This document shows positions 26,805 to 34,846 of a DNA stretch of 64,000 nucleotides, piece by piece. The notes under the pieces were generated by a model. That model was not told where the DNA came from, did not search any database, and saw only the letters and a program-made list of their open reading frames with translations. Source of the stretch: Aestuariivivens marinum (GTDB lineage: Bacteria > Bacteroidota > Bacteroidia > Flavobacteriales > Flavobacteriaceae); contig NZ_JAKMCR010000001.1 of the NCBI RefSeq assembly GCF_022662175.1, positions 1,550,001 through 1,614,000 on the forward strand, read 5' to 3'. Positions within the stretch are counted from its first letter, which is position 1; the number at the start of each line of letters is the position of its first letter. Made by a program: the position numbers and the translations under genes.

Positions 26805-27971
26805 ATGAGAATAGGAATTGTACTTGCAAAAACACCACAATATTCTGAAACCTTTTTTATATCAAAAATAAAGGGGCTTCAAACAAATGGTTTTGATATA
26901 ACTCTATTTGTACAAGACAAACACCCTGATTTTTCTTTATGCCAAGTAAGAATAGCTCCAAAATTCTATAAACAAAAACTGTTTAAACAATTATTAGTAT
27001 CCGTTTGTTTCCTCTTTAAATTCCTAGTTTATTATAAGCGGTTTAGGCGTTTTATACAATTGGAACAACGGGCTGGACGACTACTGATACAAAGCCTAAA
27101 AAACGCCTATAATAATGTCCATATTTTAACCGCTAAACTCGACTGGTTGCATTTTGGTTTTGCTACCATAGCCATACAGAGTGAACATGTAGCAAAAGCC
27201 ATAGGAGCTAATATGACCGTTAGTTTTAGGGGGTTTGACCTTGATGTTTATCCTTTAAAACATCCAGGATGTTATAATTTACTATGGCAACGGGTGGATA
27301 AAGTGCATAGTATTTCTATGTATTTATTACAAAAGGCATATGCCCTTGGTTTACCTAAGAATATACCACATCAAATCATAACTCCGGCAGTAGATTTATC
27401 ACTTTTTAAAGAAGAGCCATTTGTGAAAAATAATCCCGTTCGGTTTGTAACCGTGGCACGTTTGCACTGGATTAAAGGATTACAGGCTACTTTGGAAGCT
27501 TTGGCCTTGTTAAAAGCTAAAGGAATGGATTTTAAATATCATATTATAGGAGATGGACCAAAATATGAAACCTTAATGTTTACCATTCATCAATTGGGAT
27601 TATCCCAATACGTAGCACTTGTTGGAAAATTAGCCCATAAAGAGACTTTAAAGGAACTGGCACAAGCCGATATCTATATTCAATACAGTTACTCTGAAGG
27701 TTTTTGTAACGCTGTTTTAGAATCGCAGGCCATGGGCCTACTATGTGTGGTTTCAGATGGAGGTGGTTTGCCTGAAAATGTATTGCATGAGAAAACTGGA
27801 TGGGTGGTTGAAAAAGGCAAACCAAAAAAGTTAGCTAAAACCTTATTGGATATAATAAATTTGTCAGAAGCTCCAAAAAACAAGATTAGAAATCAAGCTA
27901 GAACAAGAGTCATTGAAGCGTTTGGTTTAGAAAAACAAAAAATGGAATTTTGTAACTTTTTTACAACCTAA
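26805..27971 (+). CDS. Glycosyltransferase family 4 (GT-B fold)
   Basis: GT-B transferase. The N-terminus MRIGIVLAKTPQYSETFFISKI resembles WcaL-like enzymes. DWLHFGFATIAIQSEHVAKAIG and SFRGFDLDVYPLKHPGCY form the acceptor side. The donor half has VTVARLHWIKGLQATLEALALL (about residues 217-238) and YSYSEGFCNAVLESQAMGL (about 290-308) with the EX7E pair, then DGGGLPENV. 388 residues, next to the MBOAT gene at a 3-base spacing. Confidence 0.87.
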   Translation: MRIGIVLAKTPQYSETFFISKIKGLQTNGFDITLFVQDKHPDFSLCQVRIAPKFYKQKLFKQLLVSVCFLFKFLVYYKRFRRFIQLEQRAGRLLIQSLKNAYNNVHILTAKLDWLHFGFATIAIQSEHVAKAIGANMTVSFRGFDLDVYPLKHPGCYNLLWQRVDKVHSISMYLLQKAYALGLPKNIPHQIITPAVDLSLFKEEPFVKNNPVRFVTVARLHWIKGLQATLEALALLKAKGMDFKYHIIGDGPKYETLMFTIHQLGLSQYVALVGKLAHKETLKELAQADIYIQYSYSEGFCNAVLESQAMGLLCVVSDGGGLPENVLHEKTGWVVEKGKPKKLAKTLLDIINLSEAPKNKIRNQARTRVIEAFGLEKQKMEFCNFFTT

Positions 27972-27977
27972 TTAATA

Positions 27978-28712
27978 ATGAACTATAGAAAACTCATTTC
28001 AAACCCAAAGCCCTATTTACAAAAACTTTTAAGTAAAATTATAAACGGTTTAAGAGTCTGTTTTTATAAAGGAAATGTGGTAGTTTGTGAAATATGTGGT
28101 TGGCAAGGGCAACATTTTTTTAAGGGAAAGTGCCCTAAATGTAATTCCTTACCACGTACACGCCTTGTTCCTTTTGCCTTAAAGTACTTTGGTTTGTTAA
28201 GTGAGGCTAAAAAAATATTGCATGTAGCTCCAAATTTAAATGAATACCACTGTTTAAAAAGCCTTATTTCAAAAGAGGCGCAATATGATAGATTAAATAA
28301 TAGGGCTGTTAAGCATATTAACATTGTTGAAGATTTAACAAAGTTGACATTACCTAATGATCATTATGATTTGGTTATTGCTTGGCATGTATTAGAGCAC
28401 ATCCCAAATGATTTGAAAGCAATTTCAAATGTGTATAGTATATTAAAATCTGGAGGTAGGTTTTTGGTCAGTGTTCCTATTTATCCTATTGATAATGAAA
28501 CGACCTTTGAAGATGAAACATTGCCTTATTATGATTATGAGAAAATACATGGACATGATGACCATTGTAGAAGTTGTGGTTTAGACTACTTCAAAAGATT
28601 TGAAGCTATTGGTTTTAAAACTAAAACTTTAAAGGTTAAAGATTTAAAATTAGATTTAATTAATACATATGGATTAAGTAATCACCATCTGGTTTGGTGT
28701 TTTACAAAATAG
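27978..28712 (+). CDS. SAM-dependent methyltransferase with N-terminal zinc ribbon
   Basis: The N-terminal segment carries two Cys pairs, CEIC (about residues 37-40) and CPKC (about 52-55), separated by a short hydrophobic stretch, as in a zinc ribbon. The rest is a class I methyltransferase: AKKILHVAPNLNEY (about 75-88, modified motif I) and YDLVIAWHVLEHIPND (about 127-142, the Methyltransf_11 hallmark), then LKSGGRFLVSVPI. A C-terminal CRSC pair (HDDHCRSCGLDYF) gives a further metal or disulfide site. Substrate unknown; a polysaccharide sugar is likely from context. Overlaps none; 2 bases before the next ATG. Confidence 0.8.
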   Translation: MNYRKLISNPKPYLQKLLSKIINGLRVCFYKGNVVVCEICGWQGQHFFKGKCPKCNSLPRTRLVPFALKYFGLLSEAKKILHVAPNLNEYHCLKSLISKEAQYDRLNNRAVKHINIVEDLTKLTLPNDHYDLVIAWHVLEHIPNDLKAISNVYSILKSGGRFLVSVPIYPIDNETTFEDETLPYYDYEKIHGHDDHCRSCGLDYFKRFEAIGFKTKTLKVKDLKLDLINTYGLSNHHLVWCFTK

Positions 28713-28714
28713 AG

Positions 28715-30046
28715 ATGCTTTTTAAATTATTAACATACTTACAGCCGACACATTATTTTGGATTGCCTAGACAAAATGGTAGCTTTGTGTTTCCAGATGT
28801 CTCAACGTTACCTCCTGGTGATTTAAATTATGCTTTAATAGATAAAGACTATTGCTCTGAAATAGCTAAAAATTATGATGTTTCTTGGCAGCTTATACAA
28901 AAAGGCTATATAGGCCAAGAACAAACCATAAACACTATTGAAGCTATCCCTATACAAGATCAATATCGCTTTATTCGAAAATATTTCCATACAGCATGGG
29001 TGGCTTATGTGTTGGCTCTACGGTTACTAAGTTTTAATAACCCTTTTAGGGAGTTACAAGCCTACTATTCCAGCCGATATATCAAGCGAAGTAGGTATTT
29101 AGAAACCCCTATTCCTTATCCTAATTGGAATGGTTTTCAATCTAAACTACTGGAAAGCAAGCCTAAAATTAGTATTATTATTCCCACCTTAAACCGATAC
29201 AATTACCTCCAAGATGTTTTAACCGATTTAGAGCATCAAGATTACACCCACTTTGAAGTTATTGTGGTGGATCAATCTGAACCATACGAGGCTTCTTTTT
29301 ATAGCTCTTTTAAATTAGATATGAGGGTTTATCGTCAAAAGGAAAAGGCCTTGTGGTTGGCCCGTAATACAGCCGTTAAAGCAGCTCAAGGCGATTATTT
29401 ACTGTTTTTTGATGATGATAGCCGTGTTGAACCCAATTGGATTAGTATGCACTTGAAATGCCTGGACTTTTTTAAAGCCGATGTGTCTTCTGGGGTTTCT
29501 ATTTCAAAAATTGGCGATAAGGTTCCTAAAAATTATTCTTTTTTTAGAATAAGTGACCAGCTGGATACGGGTAATGCTTTGGTGAAAAGAGCGGTTTTTG
29601 AACAGGTTGGTTTGTTTGACCGTCAGTTTGAAAAACAGCGCATGGGCGATGGCGAGTTTGGGTTACGTGTGTTTTTGCATGGCTTTTTAAATGTGTCGAA
29701 TCCTTATGCCAAACGATTGCATTTAAAAGTGGGCTCTGGGGGGTTGCGCGATATGGGCAGTTGGGATGCTTTTAGAACCCAAAAATGGAATGCGCCCCGT
29801 CCCATACCCAGTGTGCTCTATTTTTTTAGACGTTATTTTGGAAACCAAAGAGCTAAACTAGCTCTTTTAAGGCTGGTGCCCCTTTCTATAATGCCTTATC
29901 GCTTTAAAAAGAATAAACCTCTATTGGTATTGGGTGCTTTGATATCGATTGTACTTTTACCTTTGGTATTGTTTCAGGTTATAAAATCTTGGCGTTTATC
30001 TACTTGTAAATTAAAACAAGGCCCATTAATTGATACTTTAAAGTAA
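28715..30046 (+). CDS. Glycosyltransferase family 2 with N-terminal extension and C-terminal membrane segment
   Basis: The GT-A domain begins at about residue 148 with PKISIIIPTLNRYNYL. VVDQSEPYE (about 182-190) takes the nucleotide-motif position and YLLFFDDDSRVEPNW (about 226-240) carries the DDD metal site. RMGDGEFGLRVFLHG contains the acidic catalytic segment. The 140-residue N-terminal extension is not recognised. A hydrophobic stretch near the C-terminus (PLLVLGALISIVLLPLVL) likely anchors it. The frame opens at TTG 28694, but ATG 28715 just after the upstream stop is the better start. Ends in TAATG shared with the next gene. Confidence 0.85.
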   Translation: MLFKLLTYLQPTHYFGLPRQNGSFVFPDVSTLPPGDLNYALIDKDYCSEIAKNYDVSWQLIQKGYIGQEQTINTIEAIPIQDQYRFIRKYFHTAWVAYVLALRLLSFNNPFRELQAYYSSRYIKRSRYLETPIPYPNWNGFQSKLLESKPKISIIIPTLNRYNYLQDVLTDLEHQDYTHFEVIVVDQSEPYEASFYSSFKLDMRVYRQKEKALWLARNTAVKAAQGDYLLFFDDDSRVEPNWISMHLKCLDFFKADVSSGVSISKIGDKVPKNYSFFRISDQLDTGNALVKRAVFEQVGLFDRQFEKQRMGDGEFGLRVFLHGFLNVSNPYAKRLHLKVGSGGLRDMGSWDAFRTQKWNAPRPIPSVLYFFRRYFGNQRAKLALLRLVPLSIMPYRFKKNKPLLVLGALISIVLLPLVLFQVIKSWRLSTCKLKQGPLIDTLK

Positions 30047-31161
30047 TGATAAAACCTAAGCATATCCTTATTGTGAGTTCTGAATTTCCACCACAACCCG
30101 GGGGTATAGGCAATCATGCCTATAATTTGGGAATGCAGTTAAGTAAACATGGATATGGAATTACCGTAATAAGTGATTCCAGATCGGTTTCTGGTGAACT
30201 GGAAGCTACGTTTGATGCTGCATTGCCCTTTAAAGTGATTCGCATTTCAGTATCGTTTATTCGATCCTTTATGTATTTAAAACGCCTGTATTTTTTATGG
30301 CGCCATATAAGACATAACGATATGGTTATTGCTTCGGGAAAGTTTTCTTTGTGGAGTGTGGGGGTGTTTAGCTTGTTTTTTAATAAAAAGTATTTGGCCA
30401 TCATACATGGGTCTGAGGTTAATTTAAAGTCAGTTGTTTTTAGGAAGTTAACGGCAATGGCCCTGAGACGTTTTCGGTATATTGTTGCCGTTTCAAACTA
30501 TACCAAAGGTTTGGTGGAGCAATTTAAACGGGATTGTATTAAGGTCATTCCTAACGGGTTTGATGCCTCTAAATGGACAGATGAACCACTAGACAAAAGT
30601 TTGCATTTAAAGGGAAGTCCTAAGCTTATTACTGTTGGTCGTATTTCTGAACGCAAAGGGCAGATAAACGTTATAAGGCACTTGCCTGAATTGCTTAAGC
30701 TGTTTCCGGAACTTCACTACCATTGTGTGGGCATTGCTAATTCTATGGATGCTTGTTTAAAAACGGTTAAAGCGTTGGGGCTTGAAGATTATGTTACGTT
30801 TCATGGTGAAGTAGCACACCAAGAGTTGAAACAACTCTTGATAGCTTCTGATATTTTTGTGATGCTAAGTGGTGAAACAAAAACAGGAGATGTTGAAGGG
30901 TTTGGTATTGCTATAATTGAAGCCAATGCATTGGGAATTCCTGCTATTGGCGCAAGGGGAAGTGGGGTAGAAATGGCTATTTTAGAAGGTAAATCTGGAA
31001 TTCTCATTAATCGAATGGCTGCCAAAGCATTTATTAGTGCTATATCTAATATTATGCACAACAAATCAAAGTTTAAGGAAGCGTCTGTTTTATGGGCTGA
31101 GCAACATCGTTGGGATAAGGTTGTTAAGCTTTATATAGATACTATTAATGCGTATCCTTAA
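30046..31161 (+). CDS. Glycosyltransferase family 4 (GT-B fold)
   Basis: GT-B transferase. KHILIVSSEFPPQPGGIGNH (about residues 5-24) is the classic GT4 N-terminal loop that binds the acceptor, and LAIIHGSEVN and YIVAVSNYTKGLVEQF follow. The donor side has ITVGRISERKGQINVIRHLPEL (about 199-220) and GETKTGDVEGFGIAIIEANALGIP (about 279-302) with the EX7E motif, then GARGSGVE. 371 residues. Its start overlaps the GT2 stop by one base. It ends the block before the large repeat region. Confidence 0.88.
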   Translation: MIKPKHILIVSSEFPPQPGGIGNHAYNLGMQLSKHGYGITVISDSRSVSGELEATFDAALPFKVIRISVSFIRSFMYLKRLYFLWRHIRHNDMVIASGKFSLWSVGVFSLFFNKKYLAIIHGSEVNLKSVVFRKLTAMALRRFRYIVAVSNYTKGLVEQFKRDCIKVIPNGFDASKWTDEPLDKSLHLKGSPKLITVGRISERKGQINVIRHLPELLKLFPELHYHCVGIANSMDACLKTVKALGLEDYVTFHGEVAHQELKQLLIASDIFVMLSGETKTGDVEGFGIAIIEANALGIPAIGARGSGVEMAILEGKSGILINRMAAKAFISAISNIMHNKSKFKEASVLWAEQHRWDKVVKLYIDTINAYP

Positions 31162-31216
31162 CTATTTTTTGGCTAAATTTAATTTTAATCCTCTGTCTAA
31201 ATACTATCGAATTTAT

Positions 31217-31335
31217 TGTCATTCAGAACGAGCACAGCGAAGTGAAGAATCTATTCTAAGAGGGATGCTTCGCTCCCTTTGTCCATTCGCAGAGACGTTT
31301 TTGAAATGAGAGGGTTTTTTTGAACCCTCCGTCTC
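31217..31335 (+). repeat. Long direct repeat, copy 1
   Basis: Starts with TGTCATTCAGAACGAGCAC and the GAAGTGAAGAATCT segment of the dispersed family, runs through GGGATGCTTCGCTCCC and GCAGAGACG, and ends in a GAGGGTT (31310-31316) / AACCCTC (31323-31329) hairpin followed by CGTCT. A nearly identical copy lies about 690 bases downstream at 31909-32020. Confidence 0.75.
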
Positions 31336-31500
31336 ACGCCCATGGCGTAATCCATTTCCCTTCACTTCGAGTGCCTCAGTGACCAGCAAGGAAGAAAGGG
31401 TGTTTTATTACGGTAAATTCGAGTTATATACGGTATTAATCATTAGAGGGGAATGAATCCAGTCGCAGGGCTGGAGAAATGGGCGTTTGATTTTATTAAT

Positions 31501-31650
31501 GTTCTTTTTTTCATTGCCAAAAAAAGAACCAAAAAAGTCTAGTGCTTATAGCTTCGGCGGTCAAATCTGATTTTGAAGCCTAAAACCTATGGGCTCCTCC
31601 CGTTGGTCGTCAAACAGCATAGGTTTTCACGGCTTCTTCAATCTGTTGAC
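31501..31650 (+). other. Structured element with two strong inverted repeats
   Basis: Hairpin 1 is GTTCTTTTTTT (31501-31511), loop CATTGCC, AAAAAAAGAAC (31519-31529), 11 perfect pairs. Hairpin 2 pairs GAAGCC (31575-31580) with GGCTTC (31631-31636) and AAAACCTATG (31582-31591) with CATAGGTTTT (31618-31627), leaving a loop that contains TCCTCCCGTTGG. The flanks GGTCAAATC and TCTGTTGAC extend it imperfectly. It could be a mobile palindromic unit or a small structured RNA. No promoter is clear. Confidence 0.5.
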
Positions 31651-31739
31651 GCTCGCCTGCCAGCTACAAGGCACGTTAGGTTGTTTCATGTCTGAACCCT
31701 CTTTCTAAATGGAGTTCCATTTAGAAAAGAGATACTTAG

Positions 31740-31955
31740 CTCCACAGCGTTTCACTCTGCATGACAACGTTTCTTTCATTCAGAATAACCCTGTCATTCA
31801 GAATGAGCACAGCGAAGTGAAGAACCCATTCTAAGAGGGATGCTTCGCTCCACAGCGTTTCGCTCTGCATGACAACGTTTCTTTCATTCAGAATAACTCT
31901 GTCATTCAGAACGAGCACAGCGAAGTGAAGAATCTATTCTAAGAGAGGGCTTCGC
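31740..31955 (+). repeat. Two-unit tandem duplication, period 108
   Basis: Unit 1 (31740-31847) and unit 2 (31848-31954) both begin CTCCACAGCGTTTC and contain TGCATGACAACGTTTC and TGTCATTCAGAA followed by GAGCACAGCGAAGTGAAGAA. They differ at only a few positions. The duplication produces a false repeated reading frame on the minus strand. Confidence 0.8.
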
Positions 31956-32020
31956 TCCCTTTGTCCATTCGCAGAGACGTTTTTGAAATGAGAGGGTTTT
32001 TTTTGAACCCTCCGTCTGAA
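31909..32020 (+). repeat. Long direct repeat, copy 2
   Basis: Second copy of the element at 31217-31335, sharing the sequence from GTCATTCAGAACGAGCAC through GAATCTATTCTAAGAG, CTTCGCTCCCTTTGTCC and GCAGAGACG to the GAGGGTT/AACCCTC hairpin. The copies differ by a small deletion near GGGATGCTTCG and one base in the T-run. It fuses into unit 2 of the tandem duplication. Confidence 0.75.
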
Positions 32021-32051
32021 GACGTTGGCCTTTATTCACCTCTTTGCCATG

Positions 32052-32107
32052 CGCCATCTGGCTCCTTCGCTAAAACAGTCTACTAGACTGTTTTTTTACG
32101 CTTGGTC
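32052..32107 (+). repeat. 56-base palindromic repeat, copy 2 (CGCCATCT...TGGTC family)
   Basis: Left flank CGCCATCT...CCTTCGCT (32052-32071), arm AAAACAGTCT (32072-32081), loop ACT, arm AGACTGTTTT (32085-32094), right flank TTTACGCTTGGTC (32095-32107). It has the same length and layout as 22731-22786, with the same ACT loop but a changed stem that is still perfect. Confidence 0.75.
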
Positions 32108-32222
32108 CGGGAGGAACATTTGTGGCTAGACTATGGGGTATGATATAAACTAAGAAGTTTTGGATGGTATAGCTAAAAATAGTTTTTAGATTTAAATAAA
32201 AATAGCAACTTTGCTTATTAAC

Positions 32223-33374
32223 ATGAAACTGGCTATTATATCCCATACTGAACATTATAAAACACCTGATGGTACAATTGTAGGTTGGGGACCAACGGTA
32301 AATGAAATCAATCATTTGCTGGATATTTTTGATGAGATATACCATGTTGCCATGCTACACGATACACCAGCACCTGCCAGTGCTTTACCCTATCAATCCG
32401 ATAAAATTCATTTTGTGCCTGTGCCTACTGTTGGGGGTAAAAACGTATTTGGTAAGTTACATATTTTATGGTATGGCTCCCAAACCATTGGTATTCTTTC
32501 AAAAGTACTAAAACAAGTAGATGTGTTTCAATTAAGAGCGCCAACAGGTATAGGCGTGTATTTGCTTCCTTACCTTACGTGTTTTGTTAAAAAACCAGGC
32601 TGGTATAAATATGCAGGGCATTGGAACCAGAAACATCCACCAATGGGTTATGCCCTGCAGCGGTGGTTATTAAAAAATCAATCACGAAAGGTAACCATAA
32701 ACGGCTTTTGGGAGGGGCAACCCAAGCATCACATAAGCTTTGAAAACCCCTGTCTTACAGATGAGGATATTGAGTTGGGAAATACCATAAGGCAACAAAA
32801 GGATTTTAGTGGACGGCTGTCATTTTGTTTTGTGGGTCGTCTGGAACGGGAGAAAGGTGTGGAACGCATTATTAAAGCATTTTTGGAACTGGCTAAGGAT
32901 GAACTTGATCGGGTTGGAACCGTGCATTTGGTTGGGGAAGGTAAAGAGTCCCGATATTTTAAAGATTTAGTAAAGACCAGTTCAATTCATTTTATATTTC
33001 ATGGGGCATTACCTAAGAACAAAGTCGTTGAGGTGTACAAACAAAGCCATGTGTTTTTATTGCCTACTACGGCTTCGGAAGGTTTTCCAAAGGTAATCGC
33101 AGAAGCGATGAACTTTGGTTGTATTCCAATTGTTTCACAATGGTCATCTATAGGCCATTATATAAAGCACAATGTTCATGGGTATTTGATGCAACCCGTA
33201 ACAGTTGCTGTTTTAAGTACCCTTTTACAAAAGCTATTATATTTGCCTGAAACCAAATGCAAATCGTTTATGGACCATGTTCCTTCCATTGTATCACGAT
33301 TTACGTTTTCCCATTATAACTACCGAATAATGACAGAAATTTTAAACAGTATTCCCATTGACGCCCAGAATTAG
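32223..33374 (+). CDS. Glycosyltransferase family 4 (GT-B fold)
   Basis: GT-B transferase. MKLAIISHTEHYKTPDG at the N-terminus and FQLRAPTGIGVYLLPYL in the acceptor half; FCFVGRLEREKGVERIIKAFLEL (about residues 200-222) and LPTTASEGFPKVIAEAMNFGC (about 280-300) with the EX7E motif in the donor half. The frame opens at TTG 32211, but ATG 32223 is the natural start. A weak TTTTA...CAACTTTG promoter-like pair lies at about 32185-32213, though it would leave almost no leader. First gene after the large repeat region. It overlaps the next gene by 17 bases. Confidence 0.87.
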   Translation: MKLAIISHTEHYKTPDGTIVGWGPTVNEINHLLDIFDEIYHVAMLHDTPAPASALPYQSDKIHFVPVPTVGGKNVFGKLHILWYGSQTIGILSKVLKQVDVFQLRAPTGIGVYLLPYLTCFVKKPGWYKYAGHWNQKHPPMGYALQRWLLKNQSRKVTINGFWEGQPKHHISFENPCLTDEDIELGNTIRQQKDFSGRLSFCFVGRLEREKGVERIIKAFLELAKDELDRVGTVHLVGEGKESRYFKDLVKTSSIHFIFHGALPKNKVVEVYKQSHVFLLPTTASEGFPKVIAEAMNFGCIPIVSQWSSIGHYIKHNVHGYLMQPVTVAVLSTLLQKLLYLPETKCKSFMDHVPSIVSRFTFSHYNYRIMTEILNSIPIDAQN

Positions 33375-34725
33375 AAAACATATTAAAGACCATTATGTGT
33401 TGGCCGTGTTACTGCATGTGGCCCTTGGGATTGTACTATATGCTTTTGAACCCCTGTCGAAAGTTTATTTTTTAGTGGCTATGGGGTATTTTATTTTTAG
33501 AATAATCTTGACACCAAATGCCTATAAGGCGTATTATGTGTTTTTGGGTTGTGCCTATTTTTCTGGGGCCGAGGTCTTGTTTAGGATGACCGATGGCGGA
33601 ATGGCCTACGAGGCCTCAAAATATTTGGTTATTTTATTTATGTTGATGGGCATGTTCTTTAGAGGTGTAAATGGCAAAGGCTATCCTTATTTTATTTATT
33701 TAATTCTCTTGGTTCCCTCCATTTTAGTTGCGTCTACAACCTTAAGTTTTTTTGCGAATTTTAGGACCAATATTGCCTTTGTGTTAAGTGGTCCGGTATG
33801 TTTGGGGATTGCCGCTTTATTCTGTTACGAAAGAAAGGTAACTAACAGGCAATTGCTAAACATTATTTTGTATTTGGCCTTACCCTGTATTACAATGACC
33901 ACCTATTTGTTTTTATATAACCCAAGTATTAGGGATACTCTATCGGGAACAGCCTCGAATGTCGCTATGTCTGGTGGGTTTGGTCCCAACCAAGTATCTA
34001 CCGCATTAGGCTTGGGCATGTTTGCTATGGTAGTTAGATTGTTTATGAAATCGCCAACGCTGTTTTTAAAGGTGCTTAATGTAGCCCTTTTGGGAGCTAT
34101 GACCTTTCGTGCTATTGTTACCTTTAGCCGAGGAGGTGTATTTGCAGCAATTATTGTAATAGGGGCTTTTTTGTGGACGCTGTTTTATAGATCGTCCCAT
34201 AAAATGAAAACCCAAATTGTGATATCTTTTGTTTTATTGTGTATTACAGTAATGGTGGCCTGGACGATTAGTTCTAGTCAAACCAGGGGGTTGATAGATA
34301 AACGCTATGCCAATGAAAATGCACAGGGGATTAAAAAAGAAGACATTACAACCGGCCGTATTGTATTGTTTCAAGAAGAAATAGAGGGCTTTTTAAGCCA
34401 TCCGTTTTTGGGTATTGGAGCGAGTCGGGTTAAGGATATACGAGTAGAACGGGATAACAACCCATTGCCCTCACATAATGAAATAGGACGTTTATTATCG
34501 GAACACGGGTTTTTAGGAATAATTATTATCATGATATTAATTATAAAGCCCTTAGGGTATAGGACAGCGAACAAACGCAATTACTTTTTTTATGCCTTTC
34601 TCTGCTTTTGGTTTGCCACCATTAACCATTCTGGGATGCGTATTGCAGCTCCAGCCTTATTGTATGCATTGGCGCTTTTAAACGTCGTGCCCGAACGGGT
34701 ATTTACGCGCAGTCTTAACAAATAA
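33358..34725 (+). CDS. O-antigen ligase / polymerase-like (WaaL/Wzy) membrane protein
   Basis: Polytopic protein of 455 residues with about ten to twelve membrane helices. The periplasmic loop segment TGRIVLFQEEIEGFLSHPFLGIGASR (in two parts around residues 332-357), then NNPLPSHNEIGRLLSEHGFLGI with the conserved His, matches the Wzy_C/O-antigen ligase family, which polymerises lipid-linked units or transfers chains to lipid A core or to proteins. Which of these it does cannot be told from sequence. The frame begins at TTG 33358 inside the upstream gene; later starts would lose the first membrane helix. Confidence 0.85.
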   Translation: MTPRIRKHIKDHYVLAVLLHVALGIVLYAFEPLSKVYFLVAMGYFIFRIILTPNAYKAYYVFLGCAYFSGAEVLFRMTDGGMAYEASKYLVILFMLMGMFFRGVNGKGYPYFIYLILLVPSILVASTTLSFFANFRTNIAFVLSGPVCLGIAALFCYERKVTNRQLLNIILYLALPCITMTTYLFLYNPSIRDTLSGTASNVAMSGGFGPNQVSTALGLGMFAMVVRLFMKSPTLFLKVLNVALLGAMTFRAIVTFSRGGVFAAIIVIGAFLWTLFYRSSHKMKTQIVISFVLLCITVMVAWTISSSQTRGLIDKRYANENAQGIKKEDITTGRIVLFQEEIEGFLSHPFLGIGASRVKDIRVERDNNPLPSHNEIGRLLSEHGFLGIIIIMILIIKPLGYRTANKRNYFFYAFLCFWFATINHSGMRIAAPALLYALALLNVVPERVFTRSLNK

Positions 34726-34817
34726 TCTTGATCTCATTTGCCATTTTATTTATAGTATTTTATGTGCAAATAATTAGGGTTAAACGATAAGATTATTTAA
34801 AAGTCAAAATGTTTTTC

Positions 34818-34825
34818 TAACTTTA
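34818..34825 (+). promoter_or_regulatory. Candidate Bacteroidota -7 box (TAACTTTA)
   Basis: TAACTTTA differs from the TAnnTTTG consensus at the last base. It lies 21 bases before the ATG of the transglutaminase-like gene in a 121-base gap that follows the polymerase gene. No good TTTG partner is visible at the usual spacing. Confidence 0.35.
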
Positions 34826-34846
34826 GCAGGATTACCAGTTGTTTAT

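Larger units (their letters stand above)
31162..32222. other. 1.06-kb non-coding region rich in direct, tandem and inverted repeats
   Basis: No credible protein gene on either strand; frames that open here only translate the repeats. Contents, left to right: a 120-base repeat (31217-31335), a perfect 11-base hairpin (31501-31529), a long imperfect hairpin (31575-31636), a 108-base tandem duplication (31740-31955), a second copy of the 120-base repeat (31909-32020) and a 56-base palindromic repeat (32052-32107). It is the largest gap in the locus and a likely recombination hot spot or block junction. It could also encode a structured RNA. Confidence 0.75.

Noticed and set aside
31736-31918. 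Minus-strand open frame encoding a repeated 36-residue unit
   Set aside because: The repetition comes from the 108-base tandem DNA duplication, which is a multiple of three; no start signal or family.
31740-31955. Possible CRISPR-like array
   Set aside because: Only two long near-identical units with no short repeat/unique spacer alternation and no cas genes.
31217-32020. Possible insertion sequence bounded by direct repeats
   Set aside because: No transposase frame between the copies, and the bounding repeats themselves belong to a dispersed non-coding family.
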